A program made the position numbers and the translations under genes. Shown here in pieces: positions 1 to 11,119 of a stretch of DNA of 64,000 bases (the stretch's first letter is position 1; every line of letters begins with the position of its first letter). This DNA comes from Phyto melanocephala. Taxonomy: Eukaryota > Arthropoda > Insecta > Diptera > Rhinophoridae. The notes under the pieces are model-generated. The model had not been told where the DNA came from, made no database searches, and was given only the letters and a program-made list of their open reading frames with translations. Location of the stretch: contig OW799237.1 of assembly GCA_941918925.1 (NCBI GenBank), positions 51,758,997-51,822,996 of the forward strand. Direction: 5' to 3'.

Positions 1-1269
1 CATGAAAAAATGATTGATGGTAAATATTATAGCTAATGCTTCACGATCTAACTGGCTATAATTCTTTTCAGCTGTTGGTAATGACCTTGATGAGTAGGCA
101 ACTGGGCGTTCTATACCGTTGACTGTGTGAGAGAGCACACCTGCTATCCATGTAGGACTAGAATCACATGCGACTATAACTGGCAGTTCTGGGTCGAAGC
201 GCATCAATACTTTATCACTGGAAATTATATTTTTGAGTTTTACAATTTGACGACCAAAAGAATTTTCTGTCTTTCTGGAGCAGTTGACGTAATGGGTACG
301 TTATCGAAGACATATCCGAAATAAATCTGGAGTAATAAGTAACCATACCCAAAAATCTCCGGACATCTTTAACTATAGCGGGTCGAGGCATATTTAGAAT
401 TGCTGCAATTTTCTTAGATGATTTTGAAATTTTGTTGTACTGCACGACGTGTCCTAGATATTCAACCTGAGTTTGAAAAACGTACACTTACTTTTATTTA
501 AATGTAGATTATGTTGTTTTAGACGCTTGAGGCACTCTATTAAATTTTGTTTACATTCACCTTCAGTTTTGCCATGTATTATAATATCATCGAAGTATGA
601 CGTTTAAATTTAAAAGTTCCCTTATGGGTCGATATTGTTTGAATTTCACTCGATTCTTGATCAGCTCGAAGATGTAGATAGGCTTTATAAAGATCAAGAC
701 GACAAAAATATTTTGAGCCTTTAAGGTTATTTAAAATTTCATCGATACGTCTAATAGGATAATTGGAAGAAACCATTTGAGGGTTAACCCCTGGCTTATA
801 ATCGACACAGAGTTGAATACCTCCTTCTAGTTTTGTAATAATTACTAGAGGCGATCCCCAATCACTCCTTTCACATTTTGAAATAATGCCAGCTGATTCT
901 ACATCATTGAGTTCTTTCTCGTTCCTTGAAGAATGCCGGTTTTGAACCTTGACGTAGTTGAAGAGTGACTTCATAATTTGGAACACAACCAACTTTTTCC
1001 GTAAAAACGTCCTCAAAATTGTATATGATCGAAAGGCAATAGTTGAAGGTTCTAGTGGTGCCTTTATTTCTAGTTAATTGTATTGGTTTCTTGGTATAAG
1101 TGTATAACCAACACCAGAGTCGACTTCAAATTTTTGACGGTGTCCATTTATTTCTAGCGTGGCATAGTACTTATCAGCATCAATATTTTTATTATGTTGA
1201 TTTGAAAAGATATCAACAATTTGGTTGATACCATAAATTTGATTAATTGAATCATCATGATAATCATTT
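1..1269 (-). pseudogene. Gypsy-A: pol (protease-RT-RNase H) of a Ty3/gypsy element
   Basis: Read on the minus strand this is the first part of a Ty3/gypsy pol gene, in the usual order. An aspartic protease has catalytic D-S-G at about 1112-1126. A reverse transcriptase starts near 1016 with a DWGSPLV-type motif and ends in an intact YFDD active site at 586-597. The thumb/connection follows (EYLGH, RRFLGM, YYSRFI, 215-487), and then the start of RNase H (V-A-C-D-S-S and D-R-E-A-L, below 215). The frame shifts near 480-490 and 1016-1060, so the copy is dead. The window edge cuts it before the integrase. The matching gag lies at 2273-3227, separated only by an inserted HINE. What I see are the motifs and their order; the lineage (K02A2.6-like in style) is inference. 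Confidence 0.85.
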
Positions 1270-2272
1270 TTATACCCTTCACACAGTGAAAAAGGGTATA
1301 TCGATGCCTTAGTTCCTCAACCTCGTATCTTAAAAAATAAAATTTTTCAGGAGAGACAAAAAAAACGGTTCATCTTTTTATACTTCGGTGTTTGGTTAAA
1401 AGTTTAAATGCAATTATTAAGGAATTGATTGTATTTATGTATATAAGTAGTAATAATATACTAATATTTTTTAGTTAAAGCATAAAACAATCATTTGATA
1501 TGAAAAAGTTAAAACCGTATTTTTTAAGATACGAGGTTGAGGAAGTAAGGCATCGATATATAGGTTTGTCATTCCGTGTGAAATTTCTACAATTTTCATT
1601 TCCGACCCCATAAAGTATATATTTTCTGAAAGCTTATGAATAGGGAAGTCGATTAAGCTCTGTCAGTCTGTCCGTGTGTATGTTGAAATCAACTTTTTGA
1701 AGCCCCTCGACATCGCTTGGACTCGGGTGAGGTATTAAAATATGAGAAATATTCGGGAGTAGATCGCTATTGAAAATCAGAGACATCGGTACATAAACAA
1801 CTGAGATATGAGCAAAAACTAACGACCACCTCGATTTTTTTTTACAAACGTGTATACTGGTTAGAGAAAACGTGGCATCGAATCCCAGCTGTGCCAAAAA
1901 ATTTTTTTTTTTATTTTTTAAAAATTTTTTTAAAATTTTTTTTTTAATTTATTTTTTGTTTTTTTTTTATTTTTTATTTAATATATTATTTATATTTTTA
2001 TTATTTTTTTTTTAATTTTTTTTTTCTATTTTTTTTTTATTTTTTTTTTTTGTTTTATATTTATATTTAATTATATTTTTAAAATTTTTTTTTTAATTTT
2101 TTTTTTTTTTAACATACATACGTAAATTTATAATTTTACAACGGGATGTTTTTTATATGTATGTACGTATTTCATATGGGATGAATGGTGATACAAACTA
2201 CTGCTATTGCATGACTACACGTTGTGAAGGGTATATAAGATTCGGCACGGCCGAATATAACGCTCTTACTTG
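1270..2272 (+). mobile_element. HINE (DINE-1-like Helentron-associated element), copy 1, inserted in Gypsy-A
   Basis: The 5' end is the palindrome TATACCCTTCACACAG...GGGTATA (1271-1300). The body holds the shared core TCCGACCCCATAAAGTATA and a GTCTGTCCGTGTGT block at about 1660-1680. A long T-rich tract spans 1890-2110. The 3' end has the hairpin ATTCGGC-ACG-GCCGAAT and terminates CTTACTTG|TT at 2272. These features match the Helentron-type, TT-targeting design of Drosophila DINE-1. It sits between gag and protease of Gypsy-A and carries a 256-bp MITE at 1301-1556, so its own length is about 750 bp. It has no coding capacity. Confidence 0.85.
1301..1556. mobile_element. TA-flanked MITE nested in HINE copy 1
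   Basis: The two ends are inverted repeats of about 36 bp starting TCGATGCCTTAGTTCCTC, with one mismatch between arms. Comparing with intact HINEs (GGGTATATATAGGTTTG) shows that exactly a TA was duplicated on insertion. A TA target duplication with no coding capacity fits a Tc1/mariner-type MITE; the superfamily is inference. Confidence 0.75.
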
Positions 2273-3227
2273 TTATAAATTGAATTGTTATTAGATTTCA
2301 ATAAAGTTTTTATACATACTTGTTGTATGTGACCACTTTTTCCACACGATTTAAATTTGAAGTTATGTGGGTTGGTACGCTAGTCTTTTGTTCTGTGGTT
2401 GTCTCTACCACACCATATGCATAAATGGTCGATACCAAGCTGGCTATAGTTAACTCTTGATTTTGAACGATTTCGTGGTCGTAATGACTGGTTTCTGGTA
2501 CGACTTTTTCGTCGGGTTGAGGCTCTTGATGGAATTTTATTGACTGTATTATTGGGCTGTTTCGTATTCAGTTCCCGGCAATCTATTTTTGATGCTTCTA
2601 ATGATAATGCTTTTTCCGGAATTTTCGTAAAATCGTCTTCTCCAGATTGAAGTAGTTGTTCCCGGATTGCGTTATCATTTATGCCACGTATAAATTGGGC
2701 TCGAAGGAAAATATTTGATATATCAGCTTGGCATTCACACTTTGACACAAACTCACATTCATTTGTATCTCGACGAAATAATGCTACATAATCAGCAACT
2801 GTCTGCTCTTCGCCTTGATATGTTGACAAAAATCGATGTTGACTTTAATATTCTTTTTCCGGCAAAGATGAGTTTCCAAGATTTTCATTAATTCGTCATA
2901 TTCGACTGTGTTCACTGTATTGGGGGCAATCAATGAAACTAGAAGATTGAAGTGTGTAGATCCAATTGAACTTATCAACATTTGATAGCAAAGTGTTGCA
3001 TTCGTAAAAAAACCTTGCATTGTAAAATAATTTTCGAAACGTTGACGATATAATTTTAAATTTTCCTTTCTCTCGCCAAAATTTTCAAATGGAGGTAACA
3101 TAACGTGCAATGTCGGCTGCTGCTGTTGTTGTTGTGTTTGCGCATAATTTATATTGACTTGCCGTAGAAAATCACGTTGCGTTTTGTTGAAAGCTTCTAG
3201 AAGTTGCGCAAATTGGTTAGCATCCAT
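2273..3227 (-). pseudogene. Gypsy-A: gag (nucleocapsid with CCHC knuckles)
   Basis: The minus-strand ORF starts at an ATG at 3227 and begins M-D-A-N-Q-F. It runs through a glutamine tract and a capsid-like region (MLPPFENFGE; FENYFTMQGF), then a basic stretch (about 2440-2520) and two zinc knuckles. The first knuckle (C-I-W-C-G-R-D-N-H, near 2400) loses its last cysteine position to an in-frame TAG at about 2380. The second (S-C-G-K-S-G-H-I-Q-Q-V-C) lies at about 2320-2350. One frameshift near 2784-2829 joins the two long ORFs. The downstream protease resumes on the far side of HINE copy 1, so both belong to one element. It would have made the particle protein of a retrotransposon; this copy cannot. 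Confidence 0.8.
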
Positions 3228-3528
3228 CTTGAAGAAAAAATTTTTGTTGCTACTGGTGTAGAGACAATGTCTTTTTTATGTGTCAATTTTATATTGATTA
3301 TTTTCCACTTTATTATATATATATTTATTATATTAATTGACTGTTTTCTTTGAATTTATTAATTGAATTTTTTGTAGTGTTGAAACTTGAATAATTGCAC
3401 GAGTATTTTATGTATTTTATATTCATGTTTTATTAACGAGTAGTTTATACAAAACTTAAATACTAATAATAAGAAGAAATGCAATTAGAATGACAAATGA
3501 CATTTGATGCATATACAATGTTGCCATA
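3228..3528 (-). other. Gypsy-A leader, possible LTR; no ends defined
   Basis: About 300 bp of AT-rich sequence lies upstream of the gag start. It should contain the leader and perhaps LTR sequence of Gypsy-A, whose other LTR is outside the window. I could not identify a primer-binding site or TG...CA ends. The Helitron at 3529-4381 interrupts it; the sequence TGTTAGAACCTGTTATG (minus strand, around 4400) beyond that Helitron could be an LTR start. Confidence 0.3.
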
Positions 3529-4381
3529 TCTATATATATAAAAGTGAAACTGTGTGTGTGTGTTAGTTATAGACTCCGAAAACAGATCGGACTCAAACTT
3601 TGGCAAGTTATTGTACACATACCAGGGAGTGTTTAGGGGTGGAAAAAAGTGGGCGGGTCCACGCCCATAAAAATTAGTTATCAGTTTTAGCTACTTGCAC
3701 TTGACCGATTTTTCTAAAACTTTGCACACATATCGAGCTGTCATGACTAAATAATTTCGTGATAAGAAAAGTGGGCGGGGCCACGCCCCTAAAAAAGTTT
3801 TAATTTTGAGGTACTTGCACTGGCCCGATTTTTCTGAAACTTTGCACACATATTAAGCTGTCATGACTTTATAATTTCGTGGTATAAAAAGTGGGCGGGG
3901 CCACGCCCATAAAAAATTAGTTATCAGTTTTAGCTACTTGCACTGGACCGAATTTTCTGAAACTTTGCAGACATACTGAGCTGTCATGACTTTACACTTT
4001 CGTCATTAAATAAGTGGGCAGTGCCACGCCCATTAAAAAAAAGGTATCATTTTGAGGTACTTGCACTGGACCGATTTTTCTGAAACTTTGCACACTTATT
4101 GAGTTGTCATAACTATACAGTTTCGTATTTAGAAAAGTGGGCAGTGCCACGCCCATAAAAAAGGTATCATTTTGAGGTACTTGCACTGGATCGATTCTTC
4201 TGAAACTTTGTACACATATTGAACTGTTATGACTTTAAAATTTCGTGATTAGAAAAGTGGGCAGTGCCACGCCCATAAAAAAAATTATAATTTTTAGGTT
4301 TTTGCACTTGACACTCAATTAAAATTCAGAATGCATTTTGATTCATTAAGGGGCGTAGCAACGCGCGCCGGGCTTTTCTAG
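3529..4381 (+). mobile_element. Non-autonomous Helitron, copy 1 (853 bp)
   Basis: It has canonical Helitron ends: TCTATATATATAAAAGTG at the left and a GC-rich hairpin region (GGCGTAGCAACGCGCGCC) followed by CTAG at the right. It is inserted between A (3528) and T (4382) with no target duplication. A GTGTGTGT run follows the 5' end. The interior is about six tandem repeats of roughly 121 bp, each containing GTGGGCGGGGCCACGCCC or a variant plus GGACCGATTTTTCTGAAAC. No replicase or helicase is encoded. A close relative is at 18551-19435. Confidence 0.88.
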
Positions 4382-4523
4382 TTAATAATAATATACAATG
4401 GGACATAACAGGTTCTAACATCTAAAACTTATGCAAAGTACTTACAGCTAAGGAGATGCCAGTCATAGAGAGAGGTATGACGGGTAAAGGATTATTATTA
4501 TTAGGAAAGCTTCGATCACAATA

Positions 4524-4973
4524 ATACTACATTTACACCTACACCAAATCTAGTTCTTACGGGATTTTGAACGAAATCTTGTTCATTTCTACCAGATTTC
4601 CCATACAAAACGAAATCTACTTCACAACTAGATTTTGGCAAAATCTACTTAAAATCTAGTACTACTTCGTGATGCAACTGTGGTTTTTATTCAAATTTAA
4701 CAAAATATACTACGCTGCACACAAAAAAATTCAATTATAATATATCAGGTGGTTGCAATCGCACAAGTACTTTATTGCTTAAATTTTTTTCATATGGAGT
4801 TTGAATTTTGGAGAAGTAGAACATAAAGAGCCACACAGACCACCTTGAAAAAAAATATATTGTTTTGAAAACGAAATCTTGCAAAATGTCAAAAAATAGT
4901 GGTGTAAATGGCTTAGATTTTAATAAAGATTTTAAATCAAATCTACTAGATTTCGCTCAGGTGTAAATGTAGT
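4524..4973. mobile_element. MITE-like element with 17-bp terminal inverted repeats
   Basis: ATACTACATTTACACCT at 4524-4540 is matched by its perfect reverse complement at 4957-4973. Between them lie many copies of an AATCTA/TAGATT motif in both orientations, so the interior is also self-complementary. No ORF is visible. The target duplication is short or absent (perhaps AT/TA), so the superfamily cannot be assigned. Confidence 0.6.
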
Positions 4974-5841
4974 ATAAGGATGTGGTCGCACATAAGGATA
5001 ATGAAGTTTGATAACGGTTCCGGTCAAACAGGCGGGGAATGAAAGGATAAGTCAGAGTGGAAAGTAATGGATGCCAATTGAGAACATATAAAATTCGACG
5101 TTTAAGTCAAGGAAAGAATAAAAAACTGAATGTTGATAATTCATAAATATATCACACGAATCAAGTTAAGACCTGAAGATAAAAGGATTTTTGAACTACT
5201 AAAATTCGGAATTGGCGTGTGAAAGAGAGAATCAACTTTAATAAGCGGATTTCCGAGAGAACAATTAGGATAGGTGAATTTAGTATCCAGAAAGTTTAGA
5301 CAGGAATCTTTGTCTTGTAGAATGTTGGATATACTAGTATCCATAAAAACTAATGTTTAGTTTTTGATTAAATTAAAAATTAAATTGAAAGTAAAAATAA
5401 AATAAATTTTCCGTAACCTCATATCCCTCCCTTTTTCGGGGGTTTGCATGGTTTATCTATAATTAAAGGAGGATTGTAATAAATTATAAAGTAATTTATT
5501 ATAAAAGTCAATAATTAAATTTTTAGCAACAATTAGTGCATCATCAATTGTGATAAAATCTATTAATATTTCGAAGTTCATAAATATATAAAGTCATATA
5601 TTGAGTAAAAAAGTATTCTGAATTGCAAATATATGCATTATGTCAATTAATCAATAAAAATATTTTAAACTGTAACATATATATAATAAAATTGAATTAA
5701 TCTGAATGTACTACAAATCAGTAAATAAATTAATAATAAAAAAATATATTTTGGATGTTTAAGGCTCTTATATACATTTTGACAGTTTGTGAGATACAAC
5801 CATTTCATTTGGGGTACGGATGTTAGTAATTAATGAAATAA
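4974..5841. other. Non-coding; candidate 3' LTR and UTR of Gypsy-B
   Basis: No convincing gene is present. This lies 3' of Gypsy-B pol on the minus strand. A polypurine tract at 5425-5437 suggests that the 3' LTR lies below about 5425 and a 3' UTR or decayed env region above it. No env motif is recognisable. The other LTR is not available for comparison because the LINE at 9921 truncates the element. Confidence 0.35.
5425..5437 (-). promoter_or_regulatory. Candidate polypurine tract of Gypsy-B
   Basis: On the minus strand this reads GAAAAAGGGAGGG. It lies about 400 bp downstream of the Gypsy-B pol stop, the position expected for the plus-strand priming site next to a 3' LTR. This is inferred from position and composition. 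Confidence 0.45.
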
Positions 5842-8800
5842 TTATTTACTCTTACTGTCTCCAAAAGTTTTAAGTCGGTTTCTGTGGACGATGGTCTTTT
5901 TGTTATTTTCGTCCTCAATCTGTATGTTGTTATTGGATTGAATTTCAGTAACCTTAAATGGACCTCTGTAGAAGTTGTCCAATTTATGACCTACTTAGTT
6001 GCTGAGGGGAACTAGGTCATTGAGGGCTACGTCGATAGTGTTATCCCTACTATTGGAATGTTGTTGCCTATACAATTTAGACTGTTGTATCAGACTTGCA
6101 GCTCTACGGTGTGCAATTTGGAGTCTGAATTTTACCTCCTTTTGATATGAATCAATATTGTATAGTGGTGCTATGTTGGTAGCTTTTTTTAAATTCTGGA
6201 GTGGGTGGAATTTTTCCGAAAATCAATTCGAATGGGCAATAGTCATGGGCTGTGGATGGAGTTGTATTGTAACAATACACGTCAAATTTCAGCCAAGTAT
6301 TCTAATCAGATTTGTCGTAAGACACATATAATCTCAAGTATTCATTGAAGGTTCTGTGAGACCTTTCGACAGTACCGAGTGTCTCATGATGATAAGGAGT
6401 GGAATTTATTTTCTCTACTTTCTTCAGAGTCCATAGCCCTTGTAATACTTGATTCATGTACTCCGTACCCATGTCCGTTACTATCCTCGTCATCGGACCG
6501 TATATTAGAATAAAATTCTCCATGATTGCTTTCGCAACTCTTTTGGCTGATTTGTTCTCGATGGGTATGACTACTAAATATTTAGTAAGGTCGCACATTA
6601 TTGTAACTGCATATTCGTTCTGAGATTCGGACCGTGGTCGATGATGACAATCTCGAATGGTTTTATTGGCGTTAAAATGAATGGTTCTTTACCCTTAATT
6701 GTGGGATTATTCATTTGACATTATTTGCAAAATTTGACATATCTCGTTATGCTCTAGTTATGCCTTTCCAATGATAACGAAGTCTTATTTTCCTAATCAT
6801 GAGTGTTATTCCTACATGACCTCCACTAATGTGGCCATCATGATACTTTCGCATGATGGAACGTTTATCGGTGTCGAAAATATTTTCTCCAATTTTGGAA
6901 TGAGCACAATCTATCTAAGAGACCATTACCTTTAATTTTTAGGGTTTTCATAACAATTCCGCGGTTATTAAACAAACTATCACCAAGTGAAAGTTGTATA
7001 GTTGTTAGACCCATGTTATCAGCTATTTTCTCAAGCTTTGGAAGGAGGTGACCTAAGTCGACTTTTTTTTTAATAACCAAGTCATGCAACTTAAACTCGG
7101 AAAGTTTCATCTTCCCTTTTAGGATAATAATTTTATTCTTTGTAAAATGCATTTTGCGATACTCTTGGGCATTTATACACTCATATACCCTCAGGTTGAC
7201 CGACTCTTTCGACTTTCTTCAACCCTACAGTCCTGATAATTTTTACCTGAAGTCTGGTTGTTACCTTCAGTACTTGTTGACTTCTATATTCTGTATATCC
7301 TTGAACTCTATCCGCGACAGCGCATTTGCCGCGTTATTTTCATTTCCCCGAAGATATTCTATACTAAAATCATATTCCTCTAAGTCTAACCTCATGCGCG
7401 TTAGTTTAGATGACGGATTCTTCAGAGAACATAAGTAGGTAAGCGGTCTGTGATCGCTTTTTATCACAAACTTTTTTCCATAGATGTATGGTCTGAAATA
7501 TTTCACTGCCCAATGAATAGCAGTTAATTCCTGCTCAATTGTCGACTTATCACTTTCGCCCTTTGTAAATGCTCTGGATGCATATGCGATTGGTAATTTT
7601 TTTTCTTGGCTTAAAACAGAGCCGCACACATGTTTGCTCGCGTCTGTTGTTATGCAGAATTTTTTTATCGAAAACCGGATATTGTAGAAGCCGTGGTTGG
7701 TTGGTTTCAAAAATAATAAAAAAAGCATTTTCGCATTTTTGAGTCCATTCGAAAGGTATATTTTTTCTAGATAATCTAGTAATATGACGAGACGATTCAG
7801 CGGAGTTCGGAATGAATCTTCTATAGTAATTGCAAAATGCAACGAAGCATTTAGCTCCATTACCATTCTTTGGTGTAGGAAAATTTTTAATTATCGGAAA
7901 TTTGCTGTCGTCTGGTAGTATACCTTTGTCAGTACATTTGTGTTCTAAAAATGTCACTTCTTGACAGAAAAGTGAGCACTTGTCTGGATGTAATTTTAAA
8001 TTGTACTTTTTGCACAATTCAAATACATGGTTGAAAATGATGTGATATCTCTAGAGTCTTCTTCCAATTCTATTTGATGAAATCCTGAAACTAAATCCAG
8101 GCATGAAAAATTTGTTGCACTACCTAATTGATCCAATATATCATCTATACGAGGTAAGGGGAATTTGTCAGCTATAAGTTTCTTGTTTCTGTAATCTACT
8201 ACAAGTCGCCTTCGTTTTTGATCCGTATCAGGTAAGGACTTCCTTGGTACTAGGAGGATGGGGCTATTATATTACAAGGTTGATGGTTCTACTATACCAT
8301 CGCCTCTCTACTTGACTGTCTACTTTCTCTTTATGAGAATGAGGGATTCTATAGTTCTAAATTTAAACAGGATGATTATCATGGGGTCTGAGTTTTTGTT
8401 TATAAAAATTGTTAGAAGTTATTTTCTTAGACTCTAGTGCAAAAACATATATGTAATCAGAGCAAAGCTTCCTTAGCTCTGTGTCAATAAATTTCGGTAT
8501 AATTTTCCTAATTTTTACCTACTGTTTGTCTTGTTGCAGCTGGTTTCGGCCATTTTATAGTTATTTAGGCTCTCTGTCCTTATTTAGACATTGTTAATGA
8601 CTAAATCTTTGTCAGTAGTGTTGACAATTCTGACTAGGGGTTGGGATTTTTATGTTATCGTGTTAACCACGTAGACACCATTTTGGATAGTCTATTGTGG
8701 TATCAACACATCGTTCTCAATCGATTCAAAATTAATGGGTCTTATGACTTCTGACCTTGCAGGGAGTGTTATGGAATTAATGATGGGACCGTTTAACATA

Positions 8801-9135
8801 TCAAGTTTTATGTGATATGGGACATCAATGGATTTTGTAAGAATAATGTGATCTTGATTTCCATTATGGTCTAGTATGCATCCAAATTTTCTGATAATTC
8901 CATCTGCCTGAATTGGGAAGTCATTTTCCCCTACATGAAATTCATAAGGGAGAAGGATATGTTGTATTCTAAGATTAGTTTCGACTATACCCAATGTGGA
9001 TATCAATTAATGTTCAATGCCGTTTATCCTCAACTTTTTGCTGCAATATATGGGTTCGTGTAGAACCTGGTTTATCTTAATAACTGAGATGTCTGCACAT
9101 GTATCTATTAGAAATATTAATATATAGCTGTACAG
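5842..9135 (-). pseudogene. Gypsy-B: pol (protease-RT-RNase H-integrase)
   Basis: Minus-strand pol in the order of Ty3/gypsy elements. Protease is near 9060-9120 (L-I-D-T-C-A-D-I-S, with DTC where DTG is usual). RT is at about 8050-8290 (LVVDYRNKK, FPLPRIDDIL, CLDLVSGFHQI). RNase H is at 7330-7700 (T-T-D-A-S, I-E-Q-E-L, K-S-D-H-R-P-L, and N-A-L-S-R where D-A-L-S-R is usual). The integrase HHCC region is near 6700-6850, and the catalytic core at 6302-6598 has D-M-G-T-E-Y and H-E-T-L-G-T-V-E-R. The integrase tail ends R-L-K-T-F-G-D-S-K before a TAA at 5842-5844. The RT is missing the YxDD segment: CLDLVSGFHQIELEEDSRDIT runs almost directly into NLKLHPDKC near 8020. Several frameshifts confirm a dead copy. 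Confidence 0.85.
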
Positions 9136-9919
9136 ATTTACGTTTATATTGAAAGTTTATATTGAATATCTAGGGGGTTTATTGCGTTTTCCGAACTATT
9201 CGCGGTAAAATGACGCATATTGTAAGTATTTCTATTATTATTTCTTGTGTTACTTCGGTTCACACTACTGTTATTCCTATTACTATTGTAGGTATTATCA
9301 TAACCAGTGTTGCGATTCCTGACACAATTATTATTGTGGTAGTTATTATTATTGTTACCTCTATTGCCATTGTTATAATATCCGTTACGGCCCCTCTTGC
9401 TATTTCGTCCGAAATTTCGGCCACAATTTTGCAGGTTAAATAACTGTGGGTGGTTAGAATTGAAGGCCAGGATTGAATTGGGCTGGCCGTATGCCTCTGT
9501 GCAACTGCTGATGAATTTGGCGATTACATCATTCACATTGCTAAAGGTTCCCGATTCCATGATCAGTTTAACACTTTCGTTTAAGGCGTTCTTAATGATG
9601 ACCTTTGTTGCCGAACGTGTGGCACATGTGGATACTACCTGTGATGGCAATCCATTGGTTATATATGATGTTTCTAGCTTTCTAGTTAGGTCCTCCACTT
9701 CCTTGACGTAACCGTTCGCAGTTTTCCCATGCTGACGGACATTCATCAATTTCGCAGTTACCACATCAACCGATTCACCCTTGACAGATTGTCTCAATGT
9801 TTTGATGATTTGTTGGAGTGTGGTCTCTCTCAAGATTAAGTTTCGGGCTGATCCCTTTAATTACGTCCTCACTAGGCTTACGGCCACTGCGTCATGTGAC
9901 GATTTTATGGAGTCCACAA
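9136..9919 (-). pseudogene. Gypsy-B: gag, truncated by the LINE at 9921
   Basis: The main ORF (9144-9833, minus) starts R-E-T-T-L-Q-Q-I-I-K-T-L and has a helical capsid-like region. It ends in a strongly Asn/Gly/Arg-rich tail (NGYYNNGNRGNNNNN; NSNRNNSSVNRSNTRNNN) of the kind that binds nucleic acid in gypsy/412-like gag proteins; I see no CCHC knuckle. Coding similarity continues upstream to about 9919 after an in-frame stop (V-D-S-I-K-S-S-H-D-A-V-A-V-S-L). It then meets LINE sequence abruptly, so the N-terminus and the 5' LTR are missing. The pol of the same element follows at 5842-9135. Confidence 0.7.
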
Positions 9920-9944
9920 GTCTGCCACTAAACCTGGCTCCCTT

Positions 9945-11109
9945 ATGCCAAACATTGTGCAGAAGGATCATGCGAAGAAAGATTCGATGATCCCTGTAGC
10001 ACCACCCTCGACCTCCACGGCTGCCAAAATAGATTCCCCAAGACACAGAAAACAATCCAAAAGGGCCTTCACTACTAACCGTTCCGCTTATAAAATAATA
10101 AGTCGGTTTGGTGAAAAACCTACTGACGAGCTCACGGAGCAAGAGAAAAACTCTCTCCAATGGGCGAAAACCCTCATTGAGGGGTTAAAACGTGATCCTC
10201 CTAATGCAGGTGTAGGCAGTCCTAAACATCCTCTGCAGCGCCTAAACGGCAACGGTCAGAGGAGGACACTCTTCCAGGAACAAAACGTTCCAAACACATG
10301 CCTCCACGGCCACAACCAAGATCCTACAAGGAGGTGGCTAAGGACCACCTTATTTGGGCGATCATTGACCGAAACTCCAGTGACGGCACCATTTCCTCCA
10401 GCAACTGGAAATTGGTTGTCATGGCTCTCAATGGGGTGTTCTTGAAAGTTGTTCGGGACCACCACACCAGTGCAAAGATGCTGGCTGGTACCAAGGCCAC
10501 ATCAAACTCATAGCCTGTACACACGAGCGTTCAGCGCAGCTGTACAAGACCGCCATAGAGTCCCTCGGGGAAGTATGGTCTGGCGCGAAGCTCGAGGCAA
10601 TACCTCTCGCCGATGTTCCACAAAGGCCGAGATCTATTGCCAAGATTCCCGCAATACCATACGACCCAAAGGAGATTCTGGAGATTATGCAGGTCAGTAA
10701 TCCTCAGCTGCCCACGAAGGACTGGAAAATAGCCAAGGTTACTGAAGCTGTAGAAGGCTCCAGGAAGGCCACTGTTATTATAAACGGTGACTCCCTGTCT
10801 CCACTTCGTAAGACTCAGGGAAAAATATACTATGGTTTTGGTACTATCTTTATCCGGTTCTATAAGGGTGACGACAAGGAGAAGCCACAAGCTCCGGAGA
10901 GTAAGGACTCTTCTAAGGATTTCTCCATGAGCTGTGACGATGAATCTGCTCTTTCATCGGACATTGATGACACCCAATCGGTCTCAGGACTAGTGGGGGA
11001 ATTCTTTGGCAAGATGGAGGTGGCAGAAGATGAAGCAGCCCTTTTAGAATCTGACGACGGTTCAGAGGACGCCGATGTCACAGTCGTCCACAGCGATCAG
11101 CTACATTAA
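9945..11109 (+). pseudogene. LINE copy A ORF1 (DUF4780-like RNA-binding region)
   Basis: ORF1 product of the LINE. It has a basic N-terminal part (A-K-I-D-S-P-R-H-R-K-Q-S-K-R) and a segment T-D-E-L-T-E-Q-E-K-N-S-L-Q-W-A. After a frameshift comes a region like DUF4780 (SYKEVAKDHLIWAIIDRN; NWKLVVMALNGVFLKVV; W-Y-Q-G-H-I-K-L-I-A-C; GEVWSGAKLEAIPLADVPQR), spread over three frames between 10300 and 10700. It ends with an acidic serine-rich tail (10870-11109). DUF4780 proteins accompany several insect LINE families and probably act as the RNA chaperone. At least two frameshifts make it non-functional. Confidence 0.75.
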
Positions 11110-11119
11110 AGGTTACTCA

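Noticed and set aside
1634..1897. ORF of 87 codons on the minus strand, repeated in similar form at 17341-17820, 17943-18215 and 26711-26893
   Set aside because: It is the translation of the shared HINE core; the same frame recurs only because the repeat recurs, and it lies in non-coding repeat sequence.
5141..5344. Possible env or small protein downstream of Gypsy-B pol
   Set aside because: 67 codons, no signal peptide, cleavage site or transmembrane segment, and it lies on the LTR side of the candidate polypurine tract.
9210..9443. Plus-strand ORF rich in Ile/Val/Thr
   Set aside because: It is antisense to the Asn/Gly/Arg-rich tail of Gypsy-B gag.
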